Origin: Vicingus serpentipes
GTDB taxonomy: Bacteria > Bacteroidota > Bacteroidia > Flavobacteriales_E > Vicingaceae
Assembly (NCBI GenBank): GCA_024103385.1
Contig: JAGFIT010000019.1
Coordinates: 1 to 51,413 of the forward strand
DNA length: 51,413 nucleotides
Reading direction: 5' to 3'
The notes under the pieces were generated by a model. The model did not search any database. It had not been told where the DNA came from and saw only the letters and a program-made list of their open reading frames with translations. Of this stretch, positions 35,714 through 44,600 are shown one piece after another. The stretch's first letter is position 1. Each line of letters begins with the position of its first letter. A program made the position numbers and the translations under genes.

Positions 35714-36454
35714 ATGGAAAATCAAAATTTTATTAAAAGCCCTATCGAAAGAAACGATGACACTCTTTCAGGTAGCATTGCAAAATCATTTTTAGCTAAC
35801 GTATTTACCTATATGGCTGCTGCTCTAGGAATAACTGGCATTATTGCTTATTGGTTTGGAACAGATGCGGGTATGCTTTCTCTCATGTTTAACAATACAC
35901 TTGAAGGTGCCAAATTAAACCTGTTTGGCTATTTTGTCATGTTTGCTCCTTTTGGGTTAGTATTGTTAATGTCTTTCGGTTTTCAAAAACTATCCTCAAC
36001 AGCATTAGTTACAATATTTATCCTCTACTCTATTTTAATGGGAATGAGTTTAAGTACTATTTTCTTAATCTATACAGGTGCTTCTATATTTACTACCTTT
36101 TTTATTACAGCAGGTACTTTTGGGGTAATGGCACTTTTAGGTTACACCACCAAAACAGATTTAACCAAATTTGGTTCTATCTTGATGATGGGATTAATCG
36201 GAATTATTTTGTCCAGTATTGTTAATATATTTATGGGAAGCAGCACAATGGATTTAATCATTAGCATTTTAGGCGTTTTAATTTTTACAGGACTAACGGC
36301 TTATGATGTGCAAAAACTAAAACGAATTGGTTCTGGAGTAGAATATGGAACAGACGAAACCAATAAGTTAGCCATTATGGGTGCACTAAGCCTGTATCTA
36401 GACTTTATTAATTTATTTCTATTCTTATTACGTTTCTTAGGAAATAGAAAATAA
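35714..36454 (+). CDS. Bax inhibitor-1/YccA family membrane protein
   Basis: 246 residues with seven hydrophobic segments, the BI-1/TMBIM number. Signatures are FLANVFTYMAAALGITGIIAY near the N terminus, TALVTIFILYSILMGMSLSTIF, FGVMALLGYTTKTDLTKFGS and FTGLTAYDVQKLKRIG with the conserved Asp. Bacterial members are thought to be pH-sensitive calcium leak channels or modulators of membrane proteases such as FtsH. It is probably transcribed alone. Its presence in the same window as a caspase is noted but they are 10 kb apart and unlinked. Confidence 0.93.
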   Translation: MENQNFIKSPIERNDDTLSGSIAKSFLANVFTYMAAALGITGIIAYWFGTDAGMLSLMFNNTLEGAKLNLFGYFVMFAPFGLVLLMSFGFQKLSSTALVTIFILYSILMGMSLSTIFLIYTGASIFTTFFITAGTFGVMALLGYTTKTDLTKFGSILMMGLIGIILSSIVNIFMGSSTMDLIISILGVLIFTGLTAYDVQKLKRIGSGVEYGTDETNKLAIMGALSLYLDFINLFLFLLRFLGNRK

Positions 36455-36491
36455 TTTAACCATAACAATACGTTTATCATTATTTATTGAC

Positions 36492-36504
36492 ACTCATTGT
36501 GAGT
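36492..36504. promoter_or_regulatory. Palindrome over the sucD -33 element
   Basis: ACTCA-TTG-TGAGT is a perfect 5-3-5 palindrome whose central TTG is the -33 element of the sucD promoter. A repressor or activator bound here would directly control sigma contact. The site is short, so confidence is low. Confidence 0.35.
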
Positions 36505-36527
36505 TTCGCTTTTAAATTTTACTTTTG
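36497..36527 (+). promoter_or_regulatory. Promoter for sucD
   Basis: TTG (36497-36499), 20 bases, then TACTTTTG (36520-36527), a full -33/-7 Bacteroidota promoter, 23 bases before the ATG at 36551. Confidence 0.6.
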
Positions 36528-36550
36528 GTACTCGTAAAAAAAACTTTATA

Positions 36551-37429
36551 ATGAGTGTACTTGTAAATAAAAATTCCAAAATTATAGTTCAGGGTTTTAC
36601 TGGTGGGGAAGGAACTTTCCATGCTAGTCAAATGATTGAATATGGCACTAACGTAGTTGGTGGAGTAACCCCTGGAAAAGGTGGTCAAACACATTTAGAC
36701 AAACCCGTTTTTAATACCGTAGAGGATGCGGTTAAGAAAACTGGTGCTGATGTTTCCATACTTTTTGTTCCTCCTGCTTTTGCTGCAGATGCTATTTTAG
36801 AAGCTGCAGATGCTGGAATTAAAGTAATTGTATGTATCACAGAAGGTATTCCAGTAAAAGATATGATTCCTGTGAAAGAGTACTTAACTACAAAAGATTG
36901 CCGTTTAATAGGTCCTAACTGCCCTGGAGTAATCACTCCTGATGGGGCTAAAGTAGGTATTATGCCCGGTTTTATCTTTAAAAGTGGTAACATAGGGATT
37001 GTTTCAAAGTCAGGAACGTTAACTTATGAAGCTGCTGACCAAGTAGTGAAAGCTGGATTAGGAATTTCTACTGCTATTGGTATTGGTGGCGACCCAATAA
37101 TCGGAACTACCACACAAGAAGCCATTGAATTATTTATGAACGACCCTGAAACGGAAGGAATTGTGATGATAGGTGAAATTGGAGGGAATTTGGAGGCAAA
37201 CGCTGCTAAATGGATTAAAGCCAATGGAACAAAACCTGTTGTGGGTTTTATTGCTGGAGAGACTGCTCCTGCTGGAAGAACAATGGGACATGCTGGAGCA
37301 ATAGTTGGTGGCGAAGAAGATACTGCGCAAGCAAAGAAAAGGATTATGAGAGAGTGTGGTATTACTGTTGTAGATTCTCCTGCTGATATTGGAGAAGCCA
37401 TGGCTCAATTGATGAACGTAAAAGCTTAA
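36551..37429 (+). CDS. sucD: Succinyl-CoA synthetase alpha subunit
   Basis: 292 residues, the full family length. It has the CoA-binding domain ([21 protein letters not shown] and [20 protein letters not shown]) and the ligase domain with [23 protein letters not shown] and the active-site His in [11 protein letters not shown]. With SucC it interconverts succinyl-CoA and succinate with nucleotide triphosphate formation in the TCA cycle. The sucC gene is not adjacent, so the subunits are encoded apart. It has its own promoter. Confidence 0.98.
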   Translation: MSVLVNKNSKIIVQGFTGGEGTFHASQMIEYGTNVVGGVTPGKGGQTHLDKPVFNTVEDAVKKTGADVSILFVPPAFAADAILEAADAGIKVIVCITEGIPVKDMIPVKEYLTTKDCRLIGPNCPGVITPDGAKVGIMPGFIFKSGNIGIVSKSGTLTYEAADQVVKAGLGISTAIGIGGDPIIGTTTQEAIELFMNDPETEGIVMIGEIGGNLEANAAKWIKANGTKPVVGFIAGETAPAGRTMGHAGAIVGGEEDTAQAKKRIMRECGITVVDSPADIGEAMAQLMNVKA

Positions 37430-37567
37430 AAAGGAGTTAGCGAAAAGGCAACAGCCATTAGCTAAAACCTAAATTGATTACAAAGAGTTAATGCCAGTTA
37501 CGTTTACGTGTTTTGGTTTTTCAACTACTCACTATTGACTATTTGGCTATTGACTAAATTTTAATAT
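37430..37567. other. Intergenic spacer with a weak stem-loop and a 10-bp direct repeat
   Basis: A 138-base spacer between sucD and fabG. TTAGC (37437-37441) can pair with GCTAA (37461-37465) around an inner GGC-AACA-GCC hairpin; no U tract follows, so it is a poor terminator. CTATTGACTA occurs twice (37532-37541 and 37547-37556), 15 bases apart, just before fabG. No gene or promoter box is convincing here. Confidence 0.4.
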
Positions 37568-38314
37568 ATGAAATTACTCGAAGGAAAAGTTGCAATTATT
37601 ACTGGTGCCACTAGAGGTATTGGAAAAGGTATTGCAGAAAAATTTGCAGAAAATGGAGCTAACATAGCCTTTACTTATGTTTCTTCTGATGATCAAGCAA
37701 GAAAACTGGAAACAGAATTAAGCAAACATGGTATAAAAGCAAAAGGCTACAAATCTAACGCTGCTGAATATGCCGCTGCTGAAGAATTCATCAACAATGT
37801 AGTTGAAGAATTTGGACAAATTGATGCAATTGTAAACAATGCTGGGATTACAAGAGATGGATTATTAATGCGAATGAGTGAAGAGAATTGGGATGATGTA
37901 ATGAATGTCAACCTTAAATCAGTATTCAACATTACTAAATGTGCTTTAAGAACATTGCTAAAACAAAAATTTGGTTCTATCATTAACATGAGTTCTGTTG
38001 TTGGTATTGAAGGAAATGCAGGACAATCGAACTATGCTGCCTCAAAAGCAGGAATTATTGGGTTTACTAAATCTATCGCTCAAGAGTTAGGTTCAAGAAA
38101 CATCCGATGTAATGCCATTTGCCCTGGTTTTATTGAAACAGAAATGACGGCTCAATTGGATCAAACTATCATGGAAGGGTGGATAGAAGACATTCCTATG
38201 AAAAGAGCTGGAACTCCAGAAGATGTAGCTAATGCTGCTTTGTTTTTGGCTTCTGATTTGTCTACCTACGTTTCCGGACAAACATTAAACGTTTGTGGTG
38301 GAATGCAGACTTAA
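37568..38314 (+). CDS. fabG: 3-Oxoacyl-[ACP] reductase
   Basis: 248 residues, a classical short-chain dehydrogenase. It shows the cofactor motif ITGATRGIGKGIA, NNAGITRDGLLMRMSEENWDDV, active-site Ser in SIINMSSVVG, Tyr and Lys in NYAASKAGIIGFTKS, and the C-terminal YVSGQTLNVCGGM. TRDGLLMRM is strongly typical of FabG, which reduces 3-oxoacyl-ACP with NADPH in fatty acid elongation. It stands apart from other fab genes and is followed by a strong terminator, so it forms its own unit. Confidence 0.95.
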   Translation: MKLLEGKVAIITGATRGIGKGIAEKFAENGANIAFTYVSSDDQARKLETELSKHGIKAKGYKSNAAEYAAAEEFINNVVEEFGQIDAIVNNAGITRDGLLMRMSEENWDDVMNVNLKSVFNITKCALRTLLKQKFGSIINMSSVVGIEGNAGQSNYAASKAGIIGFTKSIAQELGSRNIRCNAICPGFIETEMTAQLDQTIMEGWIEDIPMKRAGTPEDVANAALFLASDLSTYVSGQTLNVCGGMQT

Positions 38315-38338
38315 ATTTAAATACAATTTAATATACAG

Positions 38339-38364
38339 AAGACGACCCATGGTCGTCTTTTTTT
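38339..38364 (+). terminator. Rho-independent terminator after fabG
   Basis: Arms 38339-38347 (AAGACGACC) and 38351-38359 (GGTCGTCTT) pair perfectly over 9 bp with a 3-base loop, followed by T through 38364. It is the strongest terminator in the window on the plus strand and separates fabG from the glycan operon. Confidence 0.92.
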
Positions 38365-38437
38365 ATGCTATTACTACATACTATTCATTCTTTGGAATCG
38401 TTATAACTTCCATCAAAAATTCATACATTGCATCATC

Positions 38438-40432
38438 ATGTGCGGAATCTCTGGAATAGTATCCCTTCAACCCGAAAGTAGAAAATTACTTACTAGTTTA
38501 CCTACTTTACTTAACGCTATTAAACATCGAGGACCAGACGATGAAGGGACTATATTCTTCTCAGAAAAAGATAAATTAATTACATCTGGTAATGATACTC
38601 CTGAAGCAGTAAAAAAAAGTAAACTCCCATTCACTCCAAAAGACGACATCAATCAATTAAACGAAAACTATTTCGTTGGATTAGGCCACAGAAGACTATC
38701 AATTCTCGACCTTTCAGAAACAGGACACCAACCCATGTGTGATGCTTCTCAAAATTATTGGATTATTTATAATGGAGAAATATACAATTACAAAGAATTA
38801 AAAAGTGAATTACAAGACTTAGGTCATCAATTTGTTAGCCAATCAGACACTGAAGTGTTATTGAACGCATACATCGAATGGGGTGAAGAATGTCTTCATA
38901 AGTTGAACGGCATGTGGTCTTTTGTAATTTACGACCACCATAAAAATGAATTGTTTGGCGCTCGAGATCGGTTTGGGGTAAAACCTTTTTACTTTATCAA
39001 TAATCAAAACTATTTTGCTTTTTCATCTGAAATTAAATCGCTACTACAAATACCTGATTTCAAAAAAGAAATTAATCCAAAAGCAGTTTATGATTACTTA
39101 GTGTTAGGAAAATTAGAAGTAGGTGATGAAAGTTTCTTTAAAGGAATTTATGAATTAAAACCTGCCCACTCTTTTAAATTAAACATTACTAATGCCAATT
39201 TTAACACCAATAAATACTACGAACTCTCCGTCAATCAAAAATGGGAAAAGTTTAATTCAAAAAAATTAACCCACTACACCGAAAGCACCTATCAAAAAGT
39301 GTACGATGCTATCCAATTACGCTTAAATGCAGATGTAAAAACAGGAACTTGTCTTAGTGGTGGAATAGACAGTTCTGTCGTTGCTTGCGTAATTAATGAT
39401 AGCCTGAAAACAGAAAACAAAAATGAAACCCAAGAATTGTTTACGGCAGTTTATTCAAAAAGCAATATCAATGAAGAAGGTTTTGCAAAAAATATTGCAG
39501 ATATAACCAACAGCAATTGGAATAAAACAAACCCAACTGCTCAACAGTTAAAAGAACAACTAGAAGATTTAATCTATTATCAAGATATCCCTTTTACCTC
39601 ATCCAGCTCTTATTCTCAATACAAAGTAATGGAGTTAGTCAATAAATCATCCATTAAAGTTACATTAGACGGACAAGGAGCAGATGAATTATTTGGTGGT
39701 TATTCTCCCCATTACAATGCGAGTTTATACAACAGCCTTGCTAGTTGCTCTCTGAGTTCATTAATCAACAATCTAAAGGGAAGAAAAAATAATTCCTTTA
39801 GGTTTCAACAGCTCATCTCTCTACCTATAAAACACCTGTTTAGCAAATTATTTCAATCTAATTATAAAAACCAATTAATAAAAACTCAACCTGAGTTAAA
39901 GTTCATTAACGAGTCGCTATGGGATAATTACGCTGAAAGGTTTCATCTAAAAAATGATGAATTTAACTGCAACCTCAACAATTTATTAGCCTACCAATAC
40001 ACCCATTATACCCTTAAACATATCTTGAGATTAGCTGACAGAAATTCCATGCGCTTTTCTGTTGAAAGTAGAATGCCTTTTGCTGATGATATTCATTTAG
40101 TAGAAAGTATTTTCAATATTTCTGGTAGCTACAAAATTAGAAATGGACAAAGTAAATACCTACTAAGAAATGCCTTTAAACAAATGGTTCCTAAAAAGAT
40201 AATTGAAAGAAAAGATAAAATTGGTTTTGCTACTCCTGAAACAGAATGGTTTAAAGAGTTGAAACCTTATTTTAAAGAAATTATTTTCGAACAAAAAAAT
40301 GATGAATTTGTTGATTGGAAAGGGATCCAAGATAATTTTGAAGACATCTACAACAATGCACTTACAACTAATACTCAGCGATTATGGCGATTGATTAACT
40401 TCGCCTTATGGAGAAAAATATATAGCATTTAA
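38438..40432 (+). CDS. asnB: Asparagine synthase (glutamine-hydrolysing)
   Basis: 664 residues. Cys2 of MCGISGIVS is the glutaminase nucleophile; the N-terminal nucleophile domain (about 1-215) contains LGHRRLSILDLSETGHQPM and WIIYNGEIYNY. The synthetase domain (about 255-645) has the ATP pyrophosphatase loop LSGGIDSS near residue 307 and SSYSQYKVMELV, LDGQGADELFGGYSPHY. It amidates aspartate, or a sugar-linked carboxylate in glycan loci. Its place at the head of a glycan operon suggests the latter is possible, as asnB-like genes often occur in polysaccharide clusters. The TAA is followed at once by the next start codon. Confidence 0.93.
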   Translation: MCGISGIVSLQPESRKLLTSLPTLLNAIKHRGPDDEGTIFFSEKDKLITSGNDTPEAVKKSKLPFTPKDDINQLNENYFVGLGHRRLSILDLSETGHQPMCDASQNYWIIYNGEIYNYKELKSELQDLGHQFVSQSDTEVLLNAYIEWGEECLHKLNGMWSFVIYDHHKNELFGARDRFGVKPFYFINNQNYFAFSSEIKSLLQIPDFKKEINPKAVYDYLVLGKLEVGDESFFKGIYELKPAHSFKLNITNANFNTNKYYELSVNQKWEKFNSKKLTHYTESTYQKVYDAIQLRLNADVKTGTCLSGGIDSSVVACVINDSLKTENKNETQELFTAVYSKSNINEEGFAKNIADITNSNWNKTNPTAQQLKEQLEDLIYYQDIPFTSSSSYSQYKVMELVNKSSIKVTLDGQGADELFGGYSPHYNASLYNSLASCSLSSLINNLKGRKNNSFRFQQLISLPIKHLFSKLFQSNYKNQLIKTQPELKFINESLWDNYAERFHLKNDEFNCNLNNLLAYQYTHYTLKHILRLADRNSMRFSVESRMPFADDIHLVESIFNISGSYKIRNGQSKYLLRNAFKQMVPKKIIERKDKIGFATPETEWFKELKPYFKEIIFEQKNDEFVDWKGIQDNFEDIYNNALTTNTQRLWRLINFALWRKIYSI

Positions 40433-41593
40433 TTGAATAAAAAATACAACATATTATTTCTATCCTCGTGGTACCCGAATAAAACATCACCACAAGCGGG
40501 TAATTTTGTTCAAAAGCACGCACATGCTGTCGCTCAACATTGTCATGTCTCTGTATTGCATGTTGCCCCTAGAATTCAAAAAGAAAAATTCGTTATTGAA
40601 CAAAATAGCTGTGATGGCGTTGTTGAAGTTATCGTTTACTATCAAAAAATTACTTCTAAAATTCCTTTATTAGGAACACTTCTAAAATTTAAAGCTCAAT
40701 TAGCTGCTTATCAGAAAGGAATGAAAATCATATTAAATCAATCCAAAAAAATTGATTTAGTCCATTTAAATGTCACTTTCCCTTCAGGTTTTTTTGCACT
40801 CCATTTAAAGAAAAAATTAAAAATTCCTTTTATCATTACAGAACACTGGACTGCTTTTTTAAAAACCGATCCTACCAAAATCAATTTTATTGAAAAGCAC
40901 TACATTAAAAAAATAGCCAAGCAAGCCGAAGCAATTTGCCCCGTCTCCGAAGACCTTAAGAAGGCTATGGTTGGTTTTGGGATTAATCATCGTTATCATA
41001 TTATTCCAAACGTAGTCAACACCAACATCTTTATCCCCAACCCTCCCAACAACAATAAGATTGGAATTTTGCACCTCTCTAATTTAAAAGATGAACACAA
41101 AAACATTACAGGAATTATAAATGTAGTAAAAAAGCTTAGCCAACACCGCAACGATTTCAAAGTCACCATTGCTGGAAATGGTGATATCAAAAAATTTAAA
41201 CAAAAATCGGATGCGTTAAATATTTCCGAAGAAATACTCAGTTTTGAAGGAGAAAAAACAACTGAAGAAGTAGCTGAATTAATGAACAAAAACGATATAT
41301 TTTTATTGTTTAGCAATTACGAAAACCTCCCTTGTGTTATTGCTGAAGCATTGGTTATGGGACTACCAACTATAGCGAGCAATGTTGGAGGTATAGCTGA
41401 AATGGTAAATGAAGAAAATGGGGTTTTGGTTCACCCGAAAAATGAGGAAGAATTATTCCAAAAACTCAATGAATTAATAAATAATATTAAGAAGTATAAT
41501 AAATCAATCATTTCAAATAAAGCTCAAGAAAAATACAGTTACGAAACCGTTGGAAAAGCATACCTTTCCATCTATGAATCAATATTAAATTAA
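40433..41593 (+). CDS. Glycosyltransferase family 4-type enzyme (GT-B fold)
   Basis: 386 residues beginning with TTG 40433; no ATG exists in frame upstream, and this codon directly follows the asnB stop in the same frame. It opens YNILFLSSWYPNKTSPQAGNFVQ. The acceptor domain covers about 1-180; the C-terminal donor domain has GTHNHH-like GIL and the EX7E motif in NYENLPCVIAEALVMGLPTIASNVGG. It transfers a sugar from a nucleotide donor during repeat-unit assembly at the inner membrane. Sugar specificity is not readable. Wzx follows after 1 base. Confidence 0.9.
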   Translation: MNKKYNILFLSSWYPNKTSPQAGNFVQKHAHAVAQHCHVSVLHVAPRIQKEKFVIEQNSCDGVVEVIVYYQKITSKIPLLGTLLKFKAQLAAYQKGMKIILNQSKKIDLVHLNVTFPSGFFALHLKKKLKIPFIITEHWTAFLKTDPTKINFIEKHYIKKIAKQAEAICPVSEDLKKAMVGFGINHRYHIIPNVVNTNIFIPNPPNNNKIGILHLSNLKDEHKNITGIINVVKKLSQHRNDFKVTIAGNGDIKKFKQKSDALNISEEILSFEGEKTTEEVAELMNKNDIFLLFSNYENLPCVIAEALVMGLPTIASNVGGIAEMVNEENGVLVHPKNEEELFQKLNELINNIKKYNKSIISNKAQEKYSYETVGKAYLSIYESILN

Positions 41594-41594
41594 A

Positions 41595-42857
41595 GTGGAT
41601 TTAAGCATATCACATATCCTTAAAAAAGGAGGAAACTCCATCATTATACAAGGTATAGCTATGATCCTCACTTTAGTTTTAAACTGGTTATTATCCAATC
41701 AACTAGGTGCTAACAATTACGGCATCTATACTTATGCTTTCTCCTGGGTTTATTTTTTCGGAAGCTTATCTATTTTAGGATTAGATTCCGTTTTACAACG
41801 AGAGCTGATTAAATATATCCCCGAAAAAGCGCTAGGACTAATCGCCTTTACCCGAAGAATAAATACAATCATTACAACATCTATAGTTATTGCTTTTGGG
41901 TTAGTTGTTTATTTCATTATTTCTATCACTGCTTCGCATTTAACACAGCCGCTAATACTTGCTATAATTGCTTTGCCATTATATAGTCAACTCCTAATTA
42001 ACAAATCAACGTGTATTGGCTTAAAAGCTGTAGAAAATGCACTAATACCCGAAAATATCATTCGCCCTTTAGTTATTATTATAGCTATACTATTACTTAA
42101 TTTTTATCCTCAACCGTTGGAAATTAATAATGCTATTTTATTTAACCTCCTTGCTTTTTTTATCGCCTACCTTATTTCCTATTTGTACACTCGAAAGCTC
42201 AACATAAAATCGGCTAAACCAAAAATAGTTGAAAAACAGCAATGGACTTCTTTAGGTCTCACTTTCTTTTTACTCACCGCAACTATCACTATTAATTCTA
42301 AAGCTGACATTTTAATGCTAGGTTTTTTTGGAGAAACTGCCCAAGTAGGTATATACAACATTGCTGTTAAATTGGCTACGTTCATTGCCTTGCCTTTAGT
42401 TATCGTCAATCAAATTATTACTCCTTTTGTTGCAGAATACTTTGAGAGCAAACAAAAACAGTTAGCTCTCGTTATTAAGAAAAGTATTCGAATAATCTTT
42501 TTAATAGGAAGCATTATAGCTCTAATATTTGTGTTTTCTGGAGAAACCATATTATCGTACTTTGGTAAGGATTTCCGTACTGGCTACTTCACTTTAATAA
42601 TATTAGGTGTTGGTCAATTAATTAATCTTTTTGTTGGTCCTGTAGGGAATGTGCTAACCATGAGCAAATATGAAAATTTAGCCTTAAAATCGATGATATG
42701 GAGCACTGTTATTAATATCTTATTGAATTTAATACTGATACCTTTATACAGTATTAATGGAGCTGCATTAGCTACTTTTATTAGTTTAGTTTACTGGAAT
42801 ATAGCGCAATTTATTCTCGTAAAGAAAAAGTTAAACATGAACCTATCCGTAATTTAA
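41595..42857 (+). CDS. Polysaccharide (Wzx-type) flippase
   Basis: 420 residues with 12 or so hydrophobic segments and a GTG start at 41595. It belongs to the MOP superfamily: NSIIIQGIAMILTLVLNWLLSNQLGANNYGIYTYAF is the usual N-terminal pattern, shown here in parts, with LPLVIVNQIITPFVAEYFE in the middle. It moves lipid-linked glycan units from the inner to the outer leaflet. It starts 1 base after the glycosyltransferase and overlaps the sulfotransferase start by 1 base (TAATG). Confidence 0.92.
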   Translation: MDLSISHILKKGGNSIIIQGIAMILTLVLNWLLSNQLGANNYGIYTYAFSWVYFFGSLSILGLDSVLQRELIKYIPEKALGLIAFTRRINTIITTSIVIAFGLVVYFIISITASHLTQPLILAIIALPLYSQLLINKSTCIGLKAVENALIPENIIRPLVIIIAILLLNFYPQPLEINNAILFNLLAFFIAYLISYLYTRKLNIKSAKPKIVEKQQWTSLGLTFFLLTATITINSKADILMLGFFGETAQVGIYNIAVKLATFIALPLVIVNQIITPFVAEYFESKQKQLALVIKKSIRIIFLIGSIIALIFVFSGETILSYFGKDFRTGYFTLIILGVGQLINLFVGPVGNVLTMSKYENLALKSMIWSTVINILLNLILIPLYSINGAALATFISLVYWNIAQFILVKKKLNMNLSVI

Positions 42858-43753
42858 TGCAAGGAGCAAAAAAATACCCTGATTTTTTAATTGTTGGAGC
42901 TCCAAAGTCGGGGACTACAGCCTTCAATCATTTCTTGGATCAACATCCTTCCATTTTTATGGCTAAAAAAGAACTGCATTACTTTGGTAGTGATTTAAAA
43001 ATTAAACAAGAACCTCTTCCTGAAACCACCTATTTATCTTACTTTAAAACTGCACATTCCAATCAATTAAAAGGAGAAGCTTCTGTTTGGTACTTGTACT
43101 CTAAAAAAGCTGCTGAAGAAATCAAAGCTTTCAACCCAAGAGCAAAAATCATTATTTTAATAAGAAACCCTACTGAAATGATTCCTTCGTTACACAATCA
43201 ATATCTTTATAACGGAGATGAAACAGAAAAAGATGTTGAGCAAGCATTTGAGAACGATTTAAATCGAACAACTCCATACTCCTCCCTCTCATTTGAAAAT
43301 AGACCTCCTTACCTACAAAGTGTATTATACTTCCAACAGGTTGAACGTTACATCAAGGTTTTTGGAGAGAGACAAGTTCTTATTATTCTTCATGATGAAT
43401 TTAAAACGAATTACAAATTGGCCTATCGAAAAGTATTGAACTTTTTAGGAATGAATCATGACTTTATTCCCGATTTTGAAAATATAAACACTCGAAAAAA
43501 TATTCAGAACATTAGTTTACACCAACTCAGTAAGAACCCTTCTAATCAATTAAAATGTCTTGTTCGATTTGTTATTCCTTTTAAATATGTCCGCCATCAA
43601 ATCATGAAGAAAATAGACACCATTAATATTCAAACTCAGATACCGAGTACTATAACTTTTGCCTTAAAAGAAAAAATAATAGAACTAACTCAAGCTGACA
43701 TTCATAATCTATCAACTCTTATTAAAAAAGATTTATCTGCTTGGCTCCGTTAA
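42857..43753 (+). CDS. Sulfotransferase (PAPS-dependent)
   Basis: 298 residues, soluble. The 5'-phosphosulfate loop is FLIVGAPKSGTTAFNHFL near residues 11-28. The 3'-phosphate site is KIIILIRNPTEMIPSLHNQ near 95-113. FFNLHYF-type acceptor region and YLSYFKTAHSNQLKGEASVWY are in between. It moves sulfate from PAPS onto a hydroxyl, here presumably on the glycan or its lipid-linked unit. Membership in the operon is clear from the 1-base overlap with the flippase. Sulfated exopolysaccharide is typical of marine bacteria. Confidence 0.9.
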   Translation: MQGAKKYPDFLIVGAPKSGTTAFNHFLDQHPSIFMAKKELHYFGSDLKIKQEPLPETTYLSYFKTAHSNQLKGEASVWYLYSKKAAEEIKAFNPRAKIIILIRNPTEMIPSLHNQYLYNGDETEKDVEQAFENDLNRTTPYSSLSFENRPPYLQSVLYFQQVERYIKVFGERQVLIILHDEFKTNYKLAYRKVLNFLGMNHDFIPDFENINTRKNIQNISLHQLSKNPSNQLKCLVRFVIPFKYVRHQIMKKIDTINIQTQIPSTITFALKEKIIELTQADIHNLSTLIKKDLSAWLR

Positions 43754-43794
43754 TTATTGATTATTCTGTATTCTTGTAGTTGTAATCGCACAAC

Positions 43795-44598
43795 ATGTCA
43801 AAACTCAAAAAGCTAATAACTGCTGTTCAAATCCTCATTAAAAAACCTTATATGTTAAATAAGGTGATTGATGATGAAAGTATCCACCAGGAAGCGATTG
43901 TAAAAGAGAACCCTCAACTAAAAAATGGATTTCCTGTATTGGATTTATTAGATGTAGCGCTTGATTTTGACACGACTATTACTCCCTTTTGTTTTTTAGA
44001 TGGTGGTTCTTTAATTACTGATTTAGCCTTATTAAAAGGCTTAGCCAAGCAAAAACCCAATTGTACGTATTTTGAGATTGGAACTTGGAGAGGTGAAAGT
44101 GTTGCTAATGTGGCTTCTGTAGCTAAAAACTGTTACACCCTAAATTTATCAAATGAAGCATTGCGTAATATGGGATATGATAAAGAGTACCTTCAACAAC
44201 AAGAATTCTTTTCAAAAAATCTAAAAAATGTTACCCACCTAAAAGGCAATTCTTTAGAATTTGACTTTTCACCCTACTACAATCAATGCGATGTTGTTTT
44301 TGTAGATGGAGACCACCATTACGAAAGCGTAGTCAACGACACTAAAATTGCTTTTCAATTGTTGAAGGATGAAAACTCGATCATTGTATGGCACGATTAT
44401 GCGAGCAATCCAGGTAAAGTGAGATGGGATATTTTAAGAGGTATTTACAATGGTACTCCCATCGAAAAAAGAAAAAATTTATTTAGTGTTTCTAATACAC
44501 TTTGTGCTGTTTATACTAATTCTCCCTCAGCTATTGTAGAAAATAAAATCACCCCTAATAAAGTGTTTGATGTAGCTGTTAGTGCTAAAAAATTATAA
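43795..44598 (+). CDS. Class I SAM-dependent methyltransferase
   Basis: 267 residues. Motif I, TYFEIGTWRGESVANVASV, binds the SAM; DVVFVDGDHHYESVVNDT is the acidic strand of a Methyltransf_24-type enzyme; IVWHDYASNPGKVRWDIL follows. The N-terminal 75 residues are variable. As the last gene of the glycan operon it is likely a sugar or phosphate O-methyltransferase; the target is not readable. It converges with bshB1, 2 bases apart. Confidence 0.82.
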   Translation: MSKLKKLITAVQILIKKPYMLNKVIDDESIHQEAIVKENPQLKNGFPVLDLLDVALDFDTTITPFCFLDGGSLITDLALLKGLAKQKPNCTYFEIGTWRGESVANVASVAKNCYTLNLSNEALRNMGYDKEYLQQQEFFSKNLKNVTHLKGNSLEFDFSPYYNQCDVVFVDGDHHYESVVNDTKIAFQLLKDENSIIVWHDYASNPGKVRWDILRGIYNGTPIEKRKNLFSVSNTLCAVYTNSPSAIVENKITPNKVFDVAVSAKKL

Positions 44599-44600
44599 CC

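Noticed and set aside
23744..36454. Bax-inhibitor-1 family protein and caspase as one cell-death system
   Set aside because: They are 10 kb apart, on opposite strands with unrelated genes between. BI-1 proteins are widespread in bacteria; shared eukaryotic names are not evidence.
36685..37408. Long minus-strand open frames opposite sucD (up to 125 residues)
   Set aside because: Mirror frames of a highly conserved gene, with low-complexity composition and no start context.
37568..38314. The short-chain dehydrogenase as sepiapterin reductase completing tetrahydropterin synthesis
   Set aside because: TRDGLLMRM and the C-terminal GGM pattern are FabG signatures; it has its own unit ended by a terminator and is not next to folE.
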